Shown here in pieces: positions 22,231 to 29,333 of a stretch of 38,595 nucleotides of DNA. The DNA comes from Candidatus Zambryskiibacteriota bacterium (GTDB taxonomy: Bacteria; Patescibacteriota; Minisyncoccia; Phycocordibacterales; Zambryskibacteraceae). Positions within the stretch are counted from its first letter, which is position 1. The number at the start of each line of letters is the position of its first letter. Location: NCBI GenBank assembly GCA_016180955.1, contig JACPAD010000001.1:139516-178110 (forward strand), written 5' to 3'. Made by a program: the position numbers and the translations under genes. The notes under the pieces are model-generated. The model saw only the letters and a program-made list of their open reading frames with translations. It had not been told where the DNA came from and did not search any database.

Positions 22231-22623
22231 TTAGATTAATTGATTGATAGTGCCTCTGATAACGCCGGCAAGCACCCATGAGCCGAGGAGTATTGCTGTG
22301 CCTATGGCGGTATAGAGGAGCGCCTTATGGGCTTTGTCGAGTTTTATCTGATTGCCCTGCGCCGTCACGTAGAGGAAGCCGGAATAAATGAAGGCAAGTA
22401 CCGCGAGCACCCCGCCGATAGGCAGGATGATGTTGTTGACAACAGTTTCGAGAAGTTGAAAAAGAGTATTGCCAACTTTAAAAGGATTTTCAAGACAAAT
22501 GGTAGAGGTACATCCAGGAGGATTGCCGGCTCCGCCGCCGCCCGGATTGCCGGCACCTTGAGCAGCGACAAAACTGACACTGAAGAGGAAGAGAGCAGTA
22601 AATATAAATAATTTTTTAATCAT
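22231..22623 (-). CDS. TrbC/VirB2-like pilin protein, paralogue 2
   Basis: A 130-residue protein with a signal peptide (MIKKLFIFTALFLFSVSFVAAQG), a Gly/Pro/Asn-rich exposed part with two cysteines (NPGGGGAGNPPGCTSTICLENPF), then two spans (VVNNIILPIGGVLAVLAFIYSGFLYVTAQG and LLYTAIGTAILLGSWVLAGVIRG). It lacks LLVFFWG and is nearer to the classical TrbC/VirB2 type. I start at 22623, where the signal peptide begins; the ORF is open further upstream to 22788 but that part overlaps the preceding gene and has no likeness. Confidence 0.8.
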   Translation of the reverse strand: MIKKLFIFTALFLFSVSFVAAQGAGNPGGGGAGNPPGCTSTICLENPFKVGNTLFQLLETVVNNIILPIGGVLAVLAFIYSGFLYVTAQGNQIKLDKAHKALLYTAIGTAILLGSWVLAGVIRGTINQLI

Positions 22624-22646
22624 CTTGTGGTGAGTATGTCGAACCA

Positions 22647-22976
22647 TTAGTTCTGTGTTGGCGCTCCAAGAAGAGAATAACCCGGATTCAGGAGCACACT
22701 GGTTATAGTGTAAACCACAAGCCAGGCGGCGAGTATCCACAGGTAGCCCAAAACCACCTTCCACAACATGCCTTTGGCGTCTGTCCAAGCTTTTTCATTG
22801 CCGCCGGAAGTCATGAGTTTGAAACCCACCCAGACAAAGACGATGATTGCGAGAAATGTCGAGATTATGACGAGGTCGGTTATACCGTTTTTGATAAGCT
22901 CCATGAATTTCTCAAAAGTGCACGGGACTGTTACTCCGTCGCAGACTATAAGTTCTTTCCATCCTGGTAATGGCAT
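22647..22976 (-). CDS. Pilin-like two-span protein, paralogue 1
   Basis: A 109-residue protein: an N-terminal part with two cysteines (WKELIVCDGVTVPCTFEKFMEL), then LVIISTFLAIIVFVWVGFKLM, a polar loop (TSGGNEKAWTDAKG) and MLWKVVLGYLWILAAWLVVYTITSVLL. The layout matches its five neighbours. It lies 12 bp after the solute-binding protein gene on the same strand and is probably on the same message. Confidence 0.75.
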   Translation of the reverse strand: MPLPGWKELIVCDGVTVPCTFEKFMELIKNGITDLVIISTFLAIIVFVWVGFKLMTSGGNEKAWTDAKGMLWKVVLGYLWILAAWLVVYTITSVLLNPGYSLLGAPTQN

Positions 22977-22988
22977 TTTATCTATTTA

Positions 22989-24272
22989 CTATTTACTAAT
23001 TATTGAATCCAACTCCCTGCTGGCCGAGTTGACCGCCTCGGTTGTCCTTGAGCGGCCGCTGGTAATATCATCAACCAGTCCGTAAAAAATTTCCCTCGTC
23101 CCGCTCTCGTCCGGGTCAAGCCAGCCTCTCGACTGGAGCGCCGCGGTGTAAAAGACCGGCAAGATTGCATCTGTCGGTCTTGCCGACAAGAGATCACGGC
23201 GCGCCGGCGGCAGGATGAGTACTTGCACGAGAGCGGCGGAGGCCTCACGCGAGACTAAATAGAGAGCGGCTTCAAGCGCGGCAGCTGTATTTCTCGACCC
23301 TCTGGAAATGGCTACTCCGTAAAGTGAGCCGAAAGTAAGGGTCTTGCCGGAGACTCTCGACTGGGGCACAGCCGCCACAGAGAAATTGAGCGTGGGAGAC
23401 TTGCCGCGCAACTCGTATAATTCGCTCGCAAAACCGAGATAATACGCCGAGTCGCCGGAGGTAAAGCTTGTCTGCGCTTTGGGCAAGGTCCTGTTCCAGC
23501 TGTAATATGCTTTGGTAGGATTTGCGAACTGGGTATAGAAGTCGAGCGCGGCATCCGCCGGCCGGATTGTCTGGTCGAAATTCGATGAAAGAAGCGAGCG
23601 CAGCTCGCCGCCGATAAAGCCGGTTATCGGCGTCCCGGCTTGGAGCAAGAGGAGTGAGAGAGTATCTTTGGCATTATCGATATTTCTGGTCTCGCCCAAA
23701 GCGATGCTAGATTGAATGATGTTGCCGGCCGCGTCTCGCTTGGTTAAATCTATAATAGCGGCGTATATCTCATCCCAATACGAGAGCGGTTTGGCCAGTC
23801 CAGCGGCCGAGAGTAGGTCGCGGTTGTAGTATAGGACCATGGGGTCAACCGAGAACGGCAGCGCGTAAGCGCCTTCGGAGGTAAGGAAAAGTTCTCCTTC
23901 TTCGATAAAAGTTTCTTTGAAGTCGCGCTCGGATATGGAAGCGTAAGGAATAACGATAAGTTTGTTTTTATTTTCCCAAATTTGGGCCTGCGGAAGAATG
24001 ATTAGGTCTGGCCCAACGCCTGCCGCGAGCGCTTCGGTAAATTCTTCTGCAAGCTCTGTCTCCGGCTTCGCAACGTAGCGGATAGTAAGTTGTCTGTCCT
24101 GGTTAAGCTTGGCAGTGTTTAAGAAATCGTTGAATTCGGATGAAGAGTAGCTGCCCCAGACCGTAACCGTGGCCGCCGCGGAGGAGGCGCCGCGATAAAG
24201 AGCAAAGGTCAGAACCGCCACGATGATGAAAAACCCGAAAATTCCAAGCAATACAATTTGGAATTTGCTCAT
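22989..24272 (-). CDS. Family 1 extracellular solute-binding protein, membrane-anchored
   Basis: A 427-residue periplasmic-binding-protein fold with an N-terminal helix (FQIVLLGIFGFFIIVAVLTFALY) and no lipobox cysteine, so it is held by an uncleaved anchor. Family features are TVTVWGSYSSSEFNDFL, GVGPDLIILPQAQIWENKNKLIVIPY, ALPFSVDPMVLYYNRDLLSAAGLAKPLSYWDEI and FTSGDSAYYLGFASEL. Relatives capture sugars for ABC importers, but no permease or ATPase gene is in the window. TATAAT lies six bases before the ATG, so it has its own leaderless promoter after gyrA and heads the run of six pilin-like genes. Confidence 0.88.
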   Translation of the reverse strand: MSKFQIVLLGIFGFFIIVAVLTFALYRGASSAAATVTVWGSYSSSEFNDFLNTAKLNQDRQLTIRYVAKPETELAEEFTEALAAGVGPDLIILPQAQIWENKNKLIVIPYASISERDFKETFIEEGELFLTSEGAYALPFSVDPMVLYYNRDLLSAAGLAKPLSYWDEIYAAIIDLTKRDAAGNIIQSSIALGETRNIDNAKDTLSLLLLQAGTPITGFIGGELRSLLSSNFDQTIRPADAALDFYTQFANPTKAYYSWNRTLPKAQTSFTSGDSAYYLGFASELYELRGKSPTLNFSVAAVPQSRVSGKTLTFGSLYGVAISRGSRNTAAALEAALYLVSREASAALVQVLILPPARRDLLSARPTDAILPVFYTAALQSRGWLDPDESGTREIFYGLVDDITSGRSRTTEAVNSASRELDSIISK

Positions 24273-24284
24273 GAATTAATTATA
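24273..24284 (-). promoter_or_regulatory. Leaderless promoter of the solute-binding protein gene
   Basis: On the minus strand a perfect TATAAT (24279-24284) is followed by six bases (taattc) and the ATG at 24272. It lies directly after the gyrA stop codon at 24287. Confidence 0.55.
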
Positions 24285-24286
24285 CA

Positions 24287-26725
24287 CTACAAACAAATTA
24301 AGGAAGCTAAAGAGTCTCCTTGCCGCAGTTTCATAATCCGCACCCCTTGAGTTTGGCGGCCGAGAACCGGTATTTCTTTGAGGTCCACGCGCACTACTTG
24401 AGATTTCTTGGAAATAGCGACCACTTCTTCTTCCGCTTCCGTTACCACTTGCGAGGCGATGATATTGCCGGTCTTCCCTGTCACTTTGGAGGTAAGAATG
24501 CCTGAACCGCCGCGACCCTGGACTTTGTACTCTGTTAGTTTCGTGCGCTTGCCATAGCCATGCTCCGATATGACGAGAAGATGGGCGGACTTCCATTCCT
24601 TTTTGATAACGTGAGCGCCGACGACTATATCATTGTCGGTAAGTTTGATTCCGCGCACGCCGGCGGCGGCGCGGCCCATCTCGCGCAAGGCTCCTTCCTT
24701 GAACCGGATGGACTGGCCCTTCTTGGTCACAACCGAGATATCGTCGTCCTTCTCGACATGTCCTACGGAGATTAATTTATCCCCCGGGGAAAGTTTGATG
24801 GCAATGATTCCCGATGAACGCACATCGGTAAAACTCTTGACCGCCACTTTCTTGGTCGTACCCTTGGCCGTGATCATGACCAGAGAGCCGATGATATTTT
24901 TTGCCTCTTTCGGCATAGCTAATATCGAGGTGACCTTCTCATCATCCGAGAGTGAGATGAAGTTCATGATCGACTTCCCGCGCGTAGCACGCCTGCCTTC
25001 CGGAATGTCATACATCTTGATCTGGTAAGCTTTACCGCGATCAGTGAAGAAGAGAAGGTCGTCATGAGTGGAAGCGGTGAGGAAATTGGTCACAAAATCT
25101 TCTTCCTTAGTATCAAGGTCGACGACGCCGACTCCTCCGCGCTTCTGGCGCTTGTATTCGTCTGGATTCGTGCGCTTGATGTAGCCGCCCGAGGTTAAGA
25201 CCAAGGCATTCTCTTCTTCCGGCACGAGGTCTTCGACGGAGAGATTTTTGATTGCGCCCTTTATTACTTTCGTCCGGCGCTCATCGCCATACTTTTCTTT
25301 GAGCGCCTCCAGCTCGTCTTTGACTACTTTGATAATTTTTGTCGGCGATGAAAGCAACTCTTTCATCTCCTTGATGAAAGCCTGTACTTCCTTGAGTTCG
25401 TCTTCGACCTTCTGCCTCTCAAGGCCGGCCAACTTCTGCAGTCGCATTTCGAGGATGGCGTTGGCCTGAATTTCCGAGAACTTGAAACGCTTGATGAGGT
25501 TCCCGCGAGCATCCTCCACAGTCTTCGATTGCTTGATGAGCTTTATAACCTCGTCTATATGGTCGAGCGCTTTCGAAAGACCGAGCAAGACATGTTCGCG
25601 TTCCTCCGCGCGAGCGAGCTCGAAGGTGGCGCGGCGCTTAATCACTTCGCGTCTGTGCTTCAAAAACTCTTCGAGCATACTCTTGAGCGAAAGTGTTTTC
25701 GGCACGCCGTCGACAAGTGCCACAAGGTTGAAGTGGAAAGTATCCTCAAGTGCCGTGTGCTTGTATAGCGCGTTCAAAACTTTTTGCGGCTGGCTGCCTT
25801 GTTTCAAGTCGATGACGATGCGGATGTCCTTAGTCGACTCATCGCGCAGGCCCTTCACGCCCTCGATTTTCTTTTCGCGCACAAGGTCAGCGATTTTGGT
25901 TATAAGATCGGCTTTGTTCACTCTGTAAGGAATAGCTGTGATGATGATTTGAAACTGCCCACTTCTGGTCTCGATTATCTCCGCCACCCCGCGCGCCGTC
26001 ACCGGCCCGCGGCCGGTAGCGTAGGCGTGGTGGATATCCTTTTCATTGAAAATGATACCGCCGGTCGGGAAGTCGGGACCCTTCACAAATTCCAAGAGGT
26101 CCTCGGTCGTCGCTTCCGGATCTTGGATAAGAGTGATGGCCGCATCAACTACTTCATTTAAGTTGTGGGGCGGGATGTTCGTGGCCATACCGACAGCAAT
26201 GCCTAAAGTGCCGTTGAGCAAAAGTTGCGGCGCTACTGCCGGCAAAACAATTGGTTCACTCTTAGTGCCATCGTAGTTGGGGCGGAAGTTGACGGTTTCC
26301 TTCTCGATATCTTTGAGCATCTCGCCAGCGAGACGCGACATCTTCGCCTCCGTATAGCGCATAGCCGCAGCGTTATCTCCGTCGATGGAGCCGAAATTGC
26401 CTTGTCCGATGATAAGCGGATAGCGCATGGCGAAGTCCTGCGCCAAGCGCACCATGGCATCGTAGACCGCCACATCACCATGAGGGTGATACTTACCAAG
26501 CACTTCTCCGACTACCGTTGCCGACTTTCTAGTCTTGGCTAGAGCTGTAAGTCCCAGTTCGTGCATGGCGAAAAGAATTCTCCGATGCACCGGCTTTAAG
26601 CCGTCGCGCACATCAGGCAAAGCGCGGTCAGTGATGACCGACATGGCGTAGTCGATGAAGCTCTCCTTCATCTCGGAGGTAATCGAACGCACTACCACCC
26701 TTTTCTCTTCAGGATTATTGGACAT
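24287..26725 (-). CDS. gyrA: DNA gyrase subunit A
   Basis: An 812-residue type II topoisomerase subunit that breaks and rejoins DNA during negative supercoiling. The catalytic tyrosine is Tyr124 in [11 protein letters not shown]. The quinolone region reads [11 protein letters not shown]: the position equal to E. coli Ser83 is Val (residue 85), while Asp87 is kept. The C-terminal beta-pinwheel starts near residue 500 and contains a GyrA-box-like [12 protein letters not shown], which favours GyrA over ParC. The start overlaps the upstream 93-residue gene by 11 bp. No SD. Confidence 0.95.
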   Translation of the reverse strand: MSNNPEEKRVVVRSITSEMKESFIDYAMSVITDRALPDVRDGLKPVHRRILFAMHELGLTALAKTRKSATVVGEVLGKYHPHGDVAVYDAMVRLAQDFAMRYPLIIGQGNFGSIDGDNAAAMRYTEAKMSRLAGEMLKDIEKETVNFRPNYDGTKSEPIVLPAVAPQLLLNGTLGIAVGMATNIPPHNLNEVVDAAITLIQDPEATTEDLLEFVKGPDFPTGGIIFNEKDIHHAYATGRGPVTARGVAEIIETRSGQFQIIITAIPYRVNKADLITKIADLVREKKIEGVKGLRDESTKDIRIVIDLKQGSQPQKVLNALYKHTALEDTFHFNLVALVDGVPKTLSLKSMLEEFLKHRREVIKRRATFELARAEEREHVLLGLSKALDHIDEVIKLIKQSKTVEDARGNLIKRFKFSEIQANAILEMRLQKLAGLERQKVEDELKEVQAFIKEMKELLSSPTKIIKVVKDELEALKEKYGDERRTKVIKGAIKNLSVEDLVPEEENALVLTSGGYIKRTNPDEYKRQKRGGVGVVDLDTKEEDFVTNFLTASTHDDLLFFTDRGKAYQIKMYDIPEGRRATRGKSIMNFISLSDDEKVTSILAMPKEAKNIIGSLVMITAKGTTKKVAVKSFTDVRSSGIIAIKLSPGDKLISVGHVEKDDDISVVTKKGQSIRFKEGALREMGRAAAGVRGIKLTDNDIVVGAHVIKKEWKSAHLLVISEHGYGKRTKLTEYKVQGRGGSGILTSKVTGKTGNIIASQVVTEAEEEVVAISKKSQVVRVDLKEIPVLGRQTQGVRIMKLRQGDSLASLICL

Positions 26726-26996
26726 AGGTATTCAAAACCCCATTCTTAAGCTCTTCAAAACTTTCTTTGAGAGCCGTAAGTGATGTGGCCACGCCGGAGC
26801 GTAAAGATTCTAACGGACTGACTTCCCTCGCCCCGTGATCGCTGATAGGCGATTTTACGGGGTCTGTCCCCGGCGGAAAATTTACCGCAGACCAAATTGC
26901 AAAAATAAAGAGGGTGAAGCCGCCCGAGACAAGAAGCGCGAAGCGCTTTTTGTGATGGACCGGCCTTCTGTGCAATGTGGCTAAATATTTTCTCAT
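26715..26996 (-). CDS. Unknown small single-span membrane protein
   Basis: A 93-residue protein I do not recognise: a basic N-terminus ([18 protein letters not shown]), one membrane helix ([20 protein letters not shown]) and a soluble tail with a helical end ([21 protein letters not shown]). The middle ([15 protein letters not shown]) is encoded by a palindromic element at 26831-26862 and may be an insertion. It overlaps gyrA by 11 bp and follows the MBL gene by 19 bp, so it is part of the same run. Confidence 0.65.
   Translation of the reverse strand: MRKYLATLHRRPVHHKKRFALLVSGGFTLFIFAIWSAVNFPPGTDPVKSPISDHGAREVSPLESLRSGVATSLTALKESFEELKNGVLNTYVQ
26831..26862. repeat. Palindromic element in the 93-residue membrane protein gene
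   Basis: CCCCGT-gat-CGC-tgatag-GCG-atttt-ACGGGG: two stems separated by an internal loop. It encodes [10 protein letters not shown] after the membrane helix. The layout recalls the gaa-loop family but the loop sequences differ. Confidence 0.4.
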
Positions 26997-27015
26997 TTAT
27001 AGTGAGTTTATCGAA

Positions 27016-27525
27016 CTATTCTTCTTTAAGAACAATTATTTCTCCTTCCTTGCCTTCGAGGTCCTTCTTTTTTACCACAAATTTCTCGATTGGTTCCACT
27101 CTCTCCCCTCCTTCTTTAAGAAACTGGGCAAGTGAATTTTTATCATAATCCATCGGAATCATTACTGCTGGCTCTAAAGCTACGGCGGATTTGTATGCGC
27201 TCGGGTGCACGAAGAGGATGTCTACATCTTCGATTTCGTCTTTATCTGCTTCCAAGCCTAAAAAACAAAGTTTAATCCCTTCGAAAGTTATGAGGAACGT
27301 GTGGTCAAGAAATCCTTTGATAAAAATATCTTTCACTTCATATTCGCCAGGTCCGTCAATGATGAAGCCCGCCTTGCCCGCCGAAGCCTCGGCGAAAGCG
27401 AGCACAGCCCGCTTTGCAGTAAAAAGCGTTATATCGGCACTCATCTTAGATTGAGGATTAACCGCCAAGGTGAGCTCCCCTTGGGAAATTTTAAAGCTCT
27501 CTACCCCCTGGTAGCTGATGATCAT
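27016..27525 (-). CDS. MBL-fold protein without the HxHxDH motif
   Basis: A 169-residue protein of the metallo-beta-lactamase fold (COG2220/UlaG-like): MIISYQGVESFKISQGELTLAVNP at the start, IIDGPGEYEVKDIFIKGF, then DVDILFVHPSAYKSAVALEPAVMIPMDYDKNSLAQFLKEGG. The metal-binding HxHxDH is absent, so hydrolase activity is doubtful; this shortened form is familiar in Parcubacteria. Residues 42-50 (LAFAEASAG) are encoded by a gaa-loop palindromic element placed just before the conserved GPGEYEV. The start codon lies within the left arm of a long inverted repeat (27524-27647). Confidence 0.75.
   Translation of the reverse strand: MIISYQGVESFKISQGELTLAVNPQSKMSADITLFTAKRAVLAFAEASAGKAGFIIDGPGEYEVKDIFIKGFLDHTFLITFEGIKLCFLGLEADKDEIEDVDILFVHPSAYKSAVALEPAVMIPMDYDKNSLAQFLKEGGERVEPIEKFVVKKKDLEGKEGEIIVLKEE
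27377..27402. repeat. gaa-loop palindromic element inside the MBL gene
   Basis: Core C-gaa-GCC-tc-GGC-gaa with flanking CGC/GCG stem, the same plan as 1526-1551. Preceded by CCTTGCCC as at 18576-18581 and 37143-37148. It codes for residues of about 42-50 in frame. Confidence 0.55.
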
Positions 27526-27647
27526 CCCGTTAGAAGCAGGTCGCGGTCAGCGAGTTCTGCTTAAAGATATTAGTGATAATGTTTCGATCATTTTTCATAT
27601 TGATGCATGGCTCCTGTTGAAACCGTGACCGCGGCTTCTAACGGGAT
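27524..27647. repeat. Long inverted repeat, MITE-like or structured leader
   Basis: Left arm ATCCCGTTAGAAGC (27524-27537), four unpaired bases, CGCGGTCA (27542-27549); right arm TGACCGCG followed by GCTTCTAACGGGAT (27626-27647). The 22 paired bases enclose a 76-base AT-rich loop without an ORF. The left arm touches the MBL start codon. No target duplication is visible. Together with 27648-27809 it makes up the gene-free stretch between MBL and LysM. Confidence 0.6.
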
Positions 27648-27705
27648 CATATAAAACTATTTTACCATAAAAGCCATAAAAATACCATTATTTTCACGCC
27701 CTAGC

Positions 27706-27763
27706 CCCGAAACGAGCTTTGCTCTGGTTTGGGGTTGACAGATAGATTATAACATGATAAGAT
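27706..27763 (+). promoter_or_regulatory. LysM gene promoter with adjacent hairpin
   Basis: TTGACA (27735-27740), 17 bases, then TAAGAT (27758-27763) preceded by TGA. Directly upstream an imperfect hairpin runs from CCCC (27706-27709) to GGGG (27731-27734) with GAGC/GCTC and AAA/TTT stems; it might insulate the promoter. Confidence 0.55.
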
Positions 27764-27809
27764 AGTACCAGACACCGTATGTTCGGTGTGTTCTCTGAAA
27801 GGACACGAG

Positions 27810-29021
27810 ATGAAACGAATCGCATCGTTTACCCTGATCATGGTGACGCTCTTCTGGATCGTCCCCGTGATCAACTTCGCACAGACGCCGAACGAAACCA
27901 GCGTCTACACCGTCCAACCCGGCGACACCGGCTGGGACTTGTCCCGCCGATACTACGAGGATCCCACAATCTGGCAGCGAATCGTGGACATGAACACATT
28001 CCTGCAGGAGCCCGGCCGAGTCTTCGAGGACGCGCAGAGCAGGATTATCCTCGTCCTCCGTCCCGGCGAGCAACTCGTTGGTCTCGAGCGCCTTAACGTC
28101 GCACCGCCCACGGCGGTGCCGATCGAGACGCTTATCGACGAGACAACACCAGCGCCAGTCGCGGAAGCCAACTTCAACTGGATTTCGTGGTTGCTCTGGC
28201 TCGTCATGACAGCTATCACTCTAACCATCGTATGGTTCGTACGGGGTATCTGGCGTGATCGCCGAGAGGTAGCGCGGCAGCAGACCGAAGCAAGCGCGCA
28301 GCAGGAGCGATTGCGTCAACAGGAGCAGGAGCGTCTGCAACAACAGCGCGAGCGCGAACTGCGGCAGGACCCGATTACCTCTGGACCGGCCATGGTTCCC
28401 GGCGGCATCCCGGCGACCGACACACCGCGACTGACGAATTTCTTCGACCAGCAGGCGGTCAACCGGTTCGCGACCCGTTATCCCAACATCGACCGCAATA
28501 TGATCCGGGCCAACCGGATCGGACCGATCGAGGAAGGAACTATCACGGGCGAGGGTCTTGTTGGCTACCTTGGCGGCGAATTCCGGCCACGTCGCATCGA
28601 GCAACCGCTCGCTGCGTATCGTGCGCGGTACCGCTTCCCCGACGGCACCGAGGAAGACCTCATCACCCTTCAGGCGTGCATGAACCCGGTGGCTTACGGC
28701 GGCGACACGTATCGTGGATTCAATTTCACGCCGCATTCGACCGCCGTTCCCACCCCTGAACCCGAGCGCCCCGCTCCCCAGCCAGCACCACATCCCGCAA
28801 TCGCCGTCCGGCGCATTCGCGAAGCGGCTCAGGCGGAGAGTCAGAACACCGTCACTATCGGTGACGACGTGATGGTGTTTCCGCTCGGATACCACATCAC
28901 GGTCGATCGCACTACGAACGACATCCACCTGGAGTCAAACTCCGTGGAGATGACGCTCAAGGCGAAGTCCGCGGTGGCAGCCGAGACGGCGCGACCAACT
29001 GCAACCGGCACCAGCAACTAG
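27810..29021 (+). CDS. LysM domain membrane protein, GC-rich
   Basis: A 403-residue protein with a signal peptide or anchor (MKRIASFTLIMVTLFWIVPVINFAQT), one LysM domain (about 32-80, SVYTVQPGDTGWDLSRRYYEDPTIWQRIVDMN), a membrane helix (FNWISWLLWLVMTAITLTIVWFV, about 125-148), a Gln/Arg-rich coiled coil (RQQTEASAQQERLRQQEQERL) and an unrecognised C-terminal region. LysM binds N-acetylglucosamine polymers such as peptidoglycan. The start at 27810 is set by GAAAGGA six bases upstream; a GTG at 27786 has no SD. Base composition is clearly richer in G and C than its neighbours, a hint of recent transfer or different constraint. Own promoter and terminator. Confidence 0.85.
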   Translation: MKRIASFTLIMVTLFWIVPVINFAQTPNETSVYTVQPGDTGWDLSRRYYEDPTIWQRIVDMNTFLQEPGRVFEDAQSRIILVLRPGEQLVGLERLNVAPPTAVPIETLIDETTPAPVAEANFNWISWLLWLVMTAITLTIVWFVRGIWRDRREVARQQTEASAQQERLRQQEQERLQQQRERELRQDPITSGPAMVPGGIPATDTPRLTNFFDQQAVNRFATRYPNIDRNMIRANRIGPIEEGTITGEGLVGYLGGEFRPRRIEQPLAAYRARYRFPDGTEEDLITLQACMNPVAYGGDTYRGFNFTPHSTAVPTPEPERPAPQPAPHPAIAVRRIREAAQAESQNTVTIGDDVMVFPLGYHITVDRTTNDIHLESNSVEMTLKAKSAVAAETARPTATGTSN

Positions 29022-29058
29022 TCGTCGCACTGCACTCGGCGGCTCCGAATAACCTTAC

Positions 29059-29090
29059 GGGCGGGACCACTTCGGTGGCCCGCCCTTTCT
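29059..29090 (+). terminator. Intrinsic terminator of the LysM gene
   Basis: GGGCGGG (29059-29065), a bulged a, CCAC, loop ttcg, GTGG, CCCGCCC (29079-29085), followed by TTTCTT. An 11-bp stem with a stable tetraloop. Confidence 0.85.
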
Positions 29091-29117
29091 TATTGTCTGC
29101 TTTTTATTTTTCAACTT

Positions 29118-29181
29118 ACATTATAACGACGCGACCGCTTTCTTATAATGTATTTGATTTTTTGGGGAGTTTTGATATAGT
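29118..29181 (+). promoter_or_regulatory. rpsA promoter with the same 34-bp inverted repeat
   Basis: ACATTATAA (29118-29126), 16 bases, TTATAATGT (29143-29151), then TTGATT (29154-29159), 16 bases and TATAGT (29176-29181). Arm-to-box distances are identical to 18618-18681, and the second half of the inner spacer (cgctttc) is also the same while the first half differs. Confidence 0.65.
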
Positions 29182-29187
29182 GTGCGA

Positions 29188-29333
29188 GTTCTTACCACTC
29201 CGCGAAAACTACGCGGTACAAGTTATTAGTCCCCGTTTCTGTTACCCCTCGTCGCCACGCCGAAGCTTTATGCAAAGGTAGGCTGGGTCTGGCAACCATT
29301 CTGCACCCCGAGGATCGGAAGCGGCATACTCAT
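29188..29333 (+). other. Long rpsA leader, probably untranslated
   Basis: About 146 bases between the predicted start point and the rpsA start codon, unusually long here. It holds a CCGCG/CGCGG hairpin (29197-29214) and a degenerate gaa-loop palindrome (29258-29280). No ORF or known RNA gene was recognised. S1 often regulates its own message, so a leader-based control is possible. With 29022-29187 this completes the 312-bp gene-free stretch. Confidence 0.4.

Noticed and set aside
28221-28928. Minus-strand ORF of 235 codons inside the LysM gene
   Set aside because: A long antisense frame is expected where GC content is high; no start signal and no domain.
29188-29333. SRP RNA, tmRNA or 6S RNA in the rpsA leader
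   Set aside because: The conserved SRP core words and tmRNA ends were looked for on both strands and not found.
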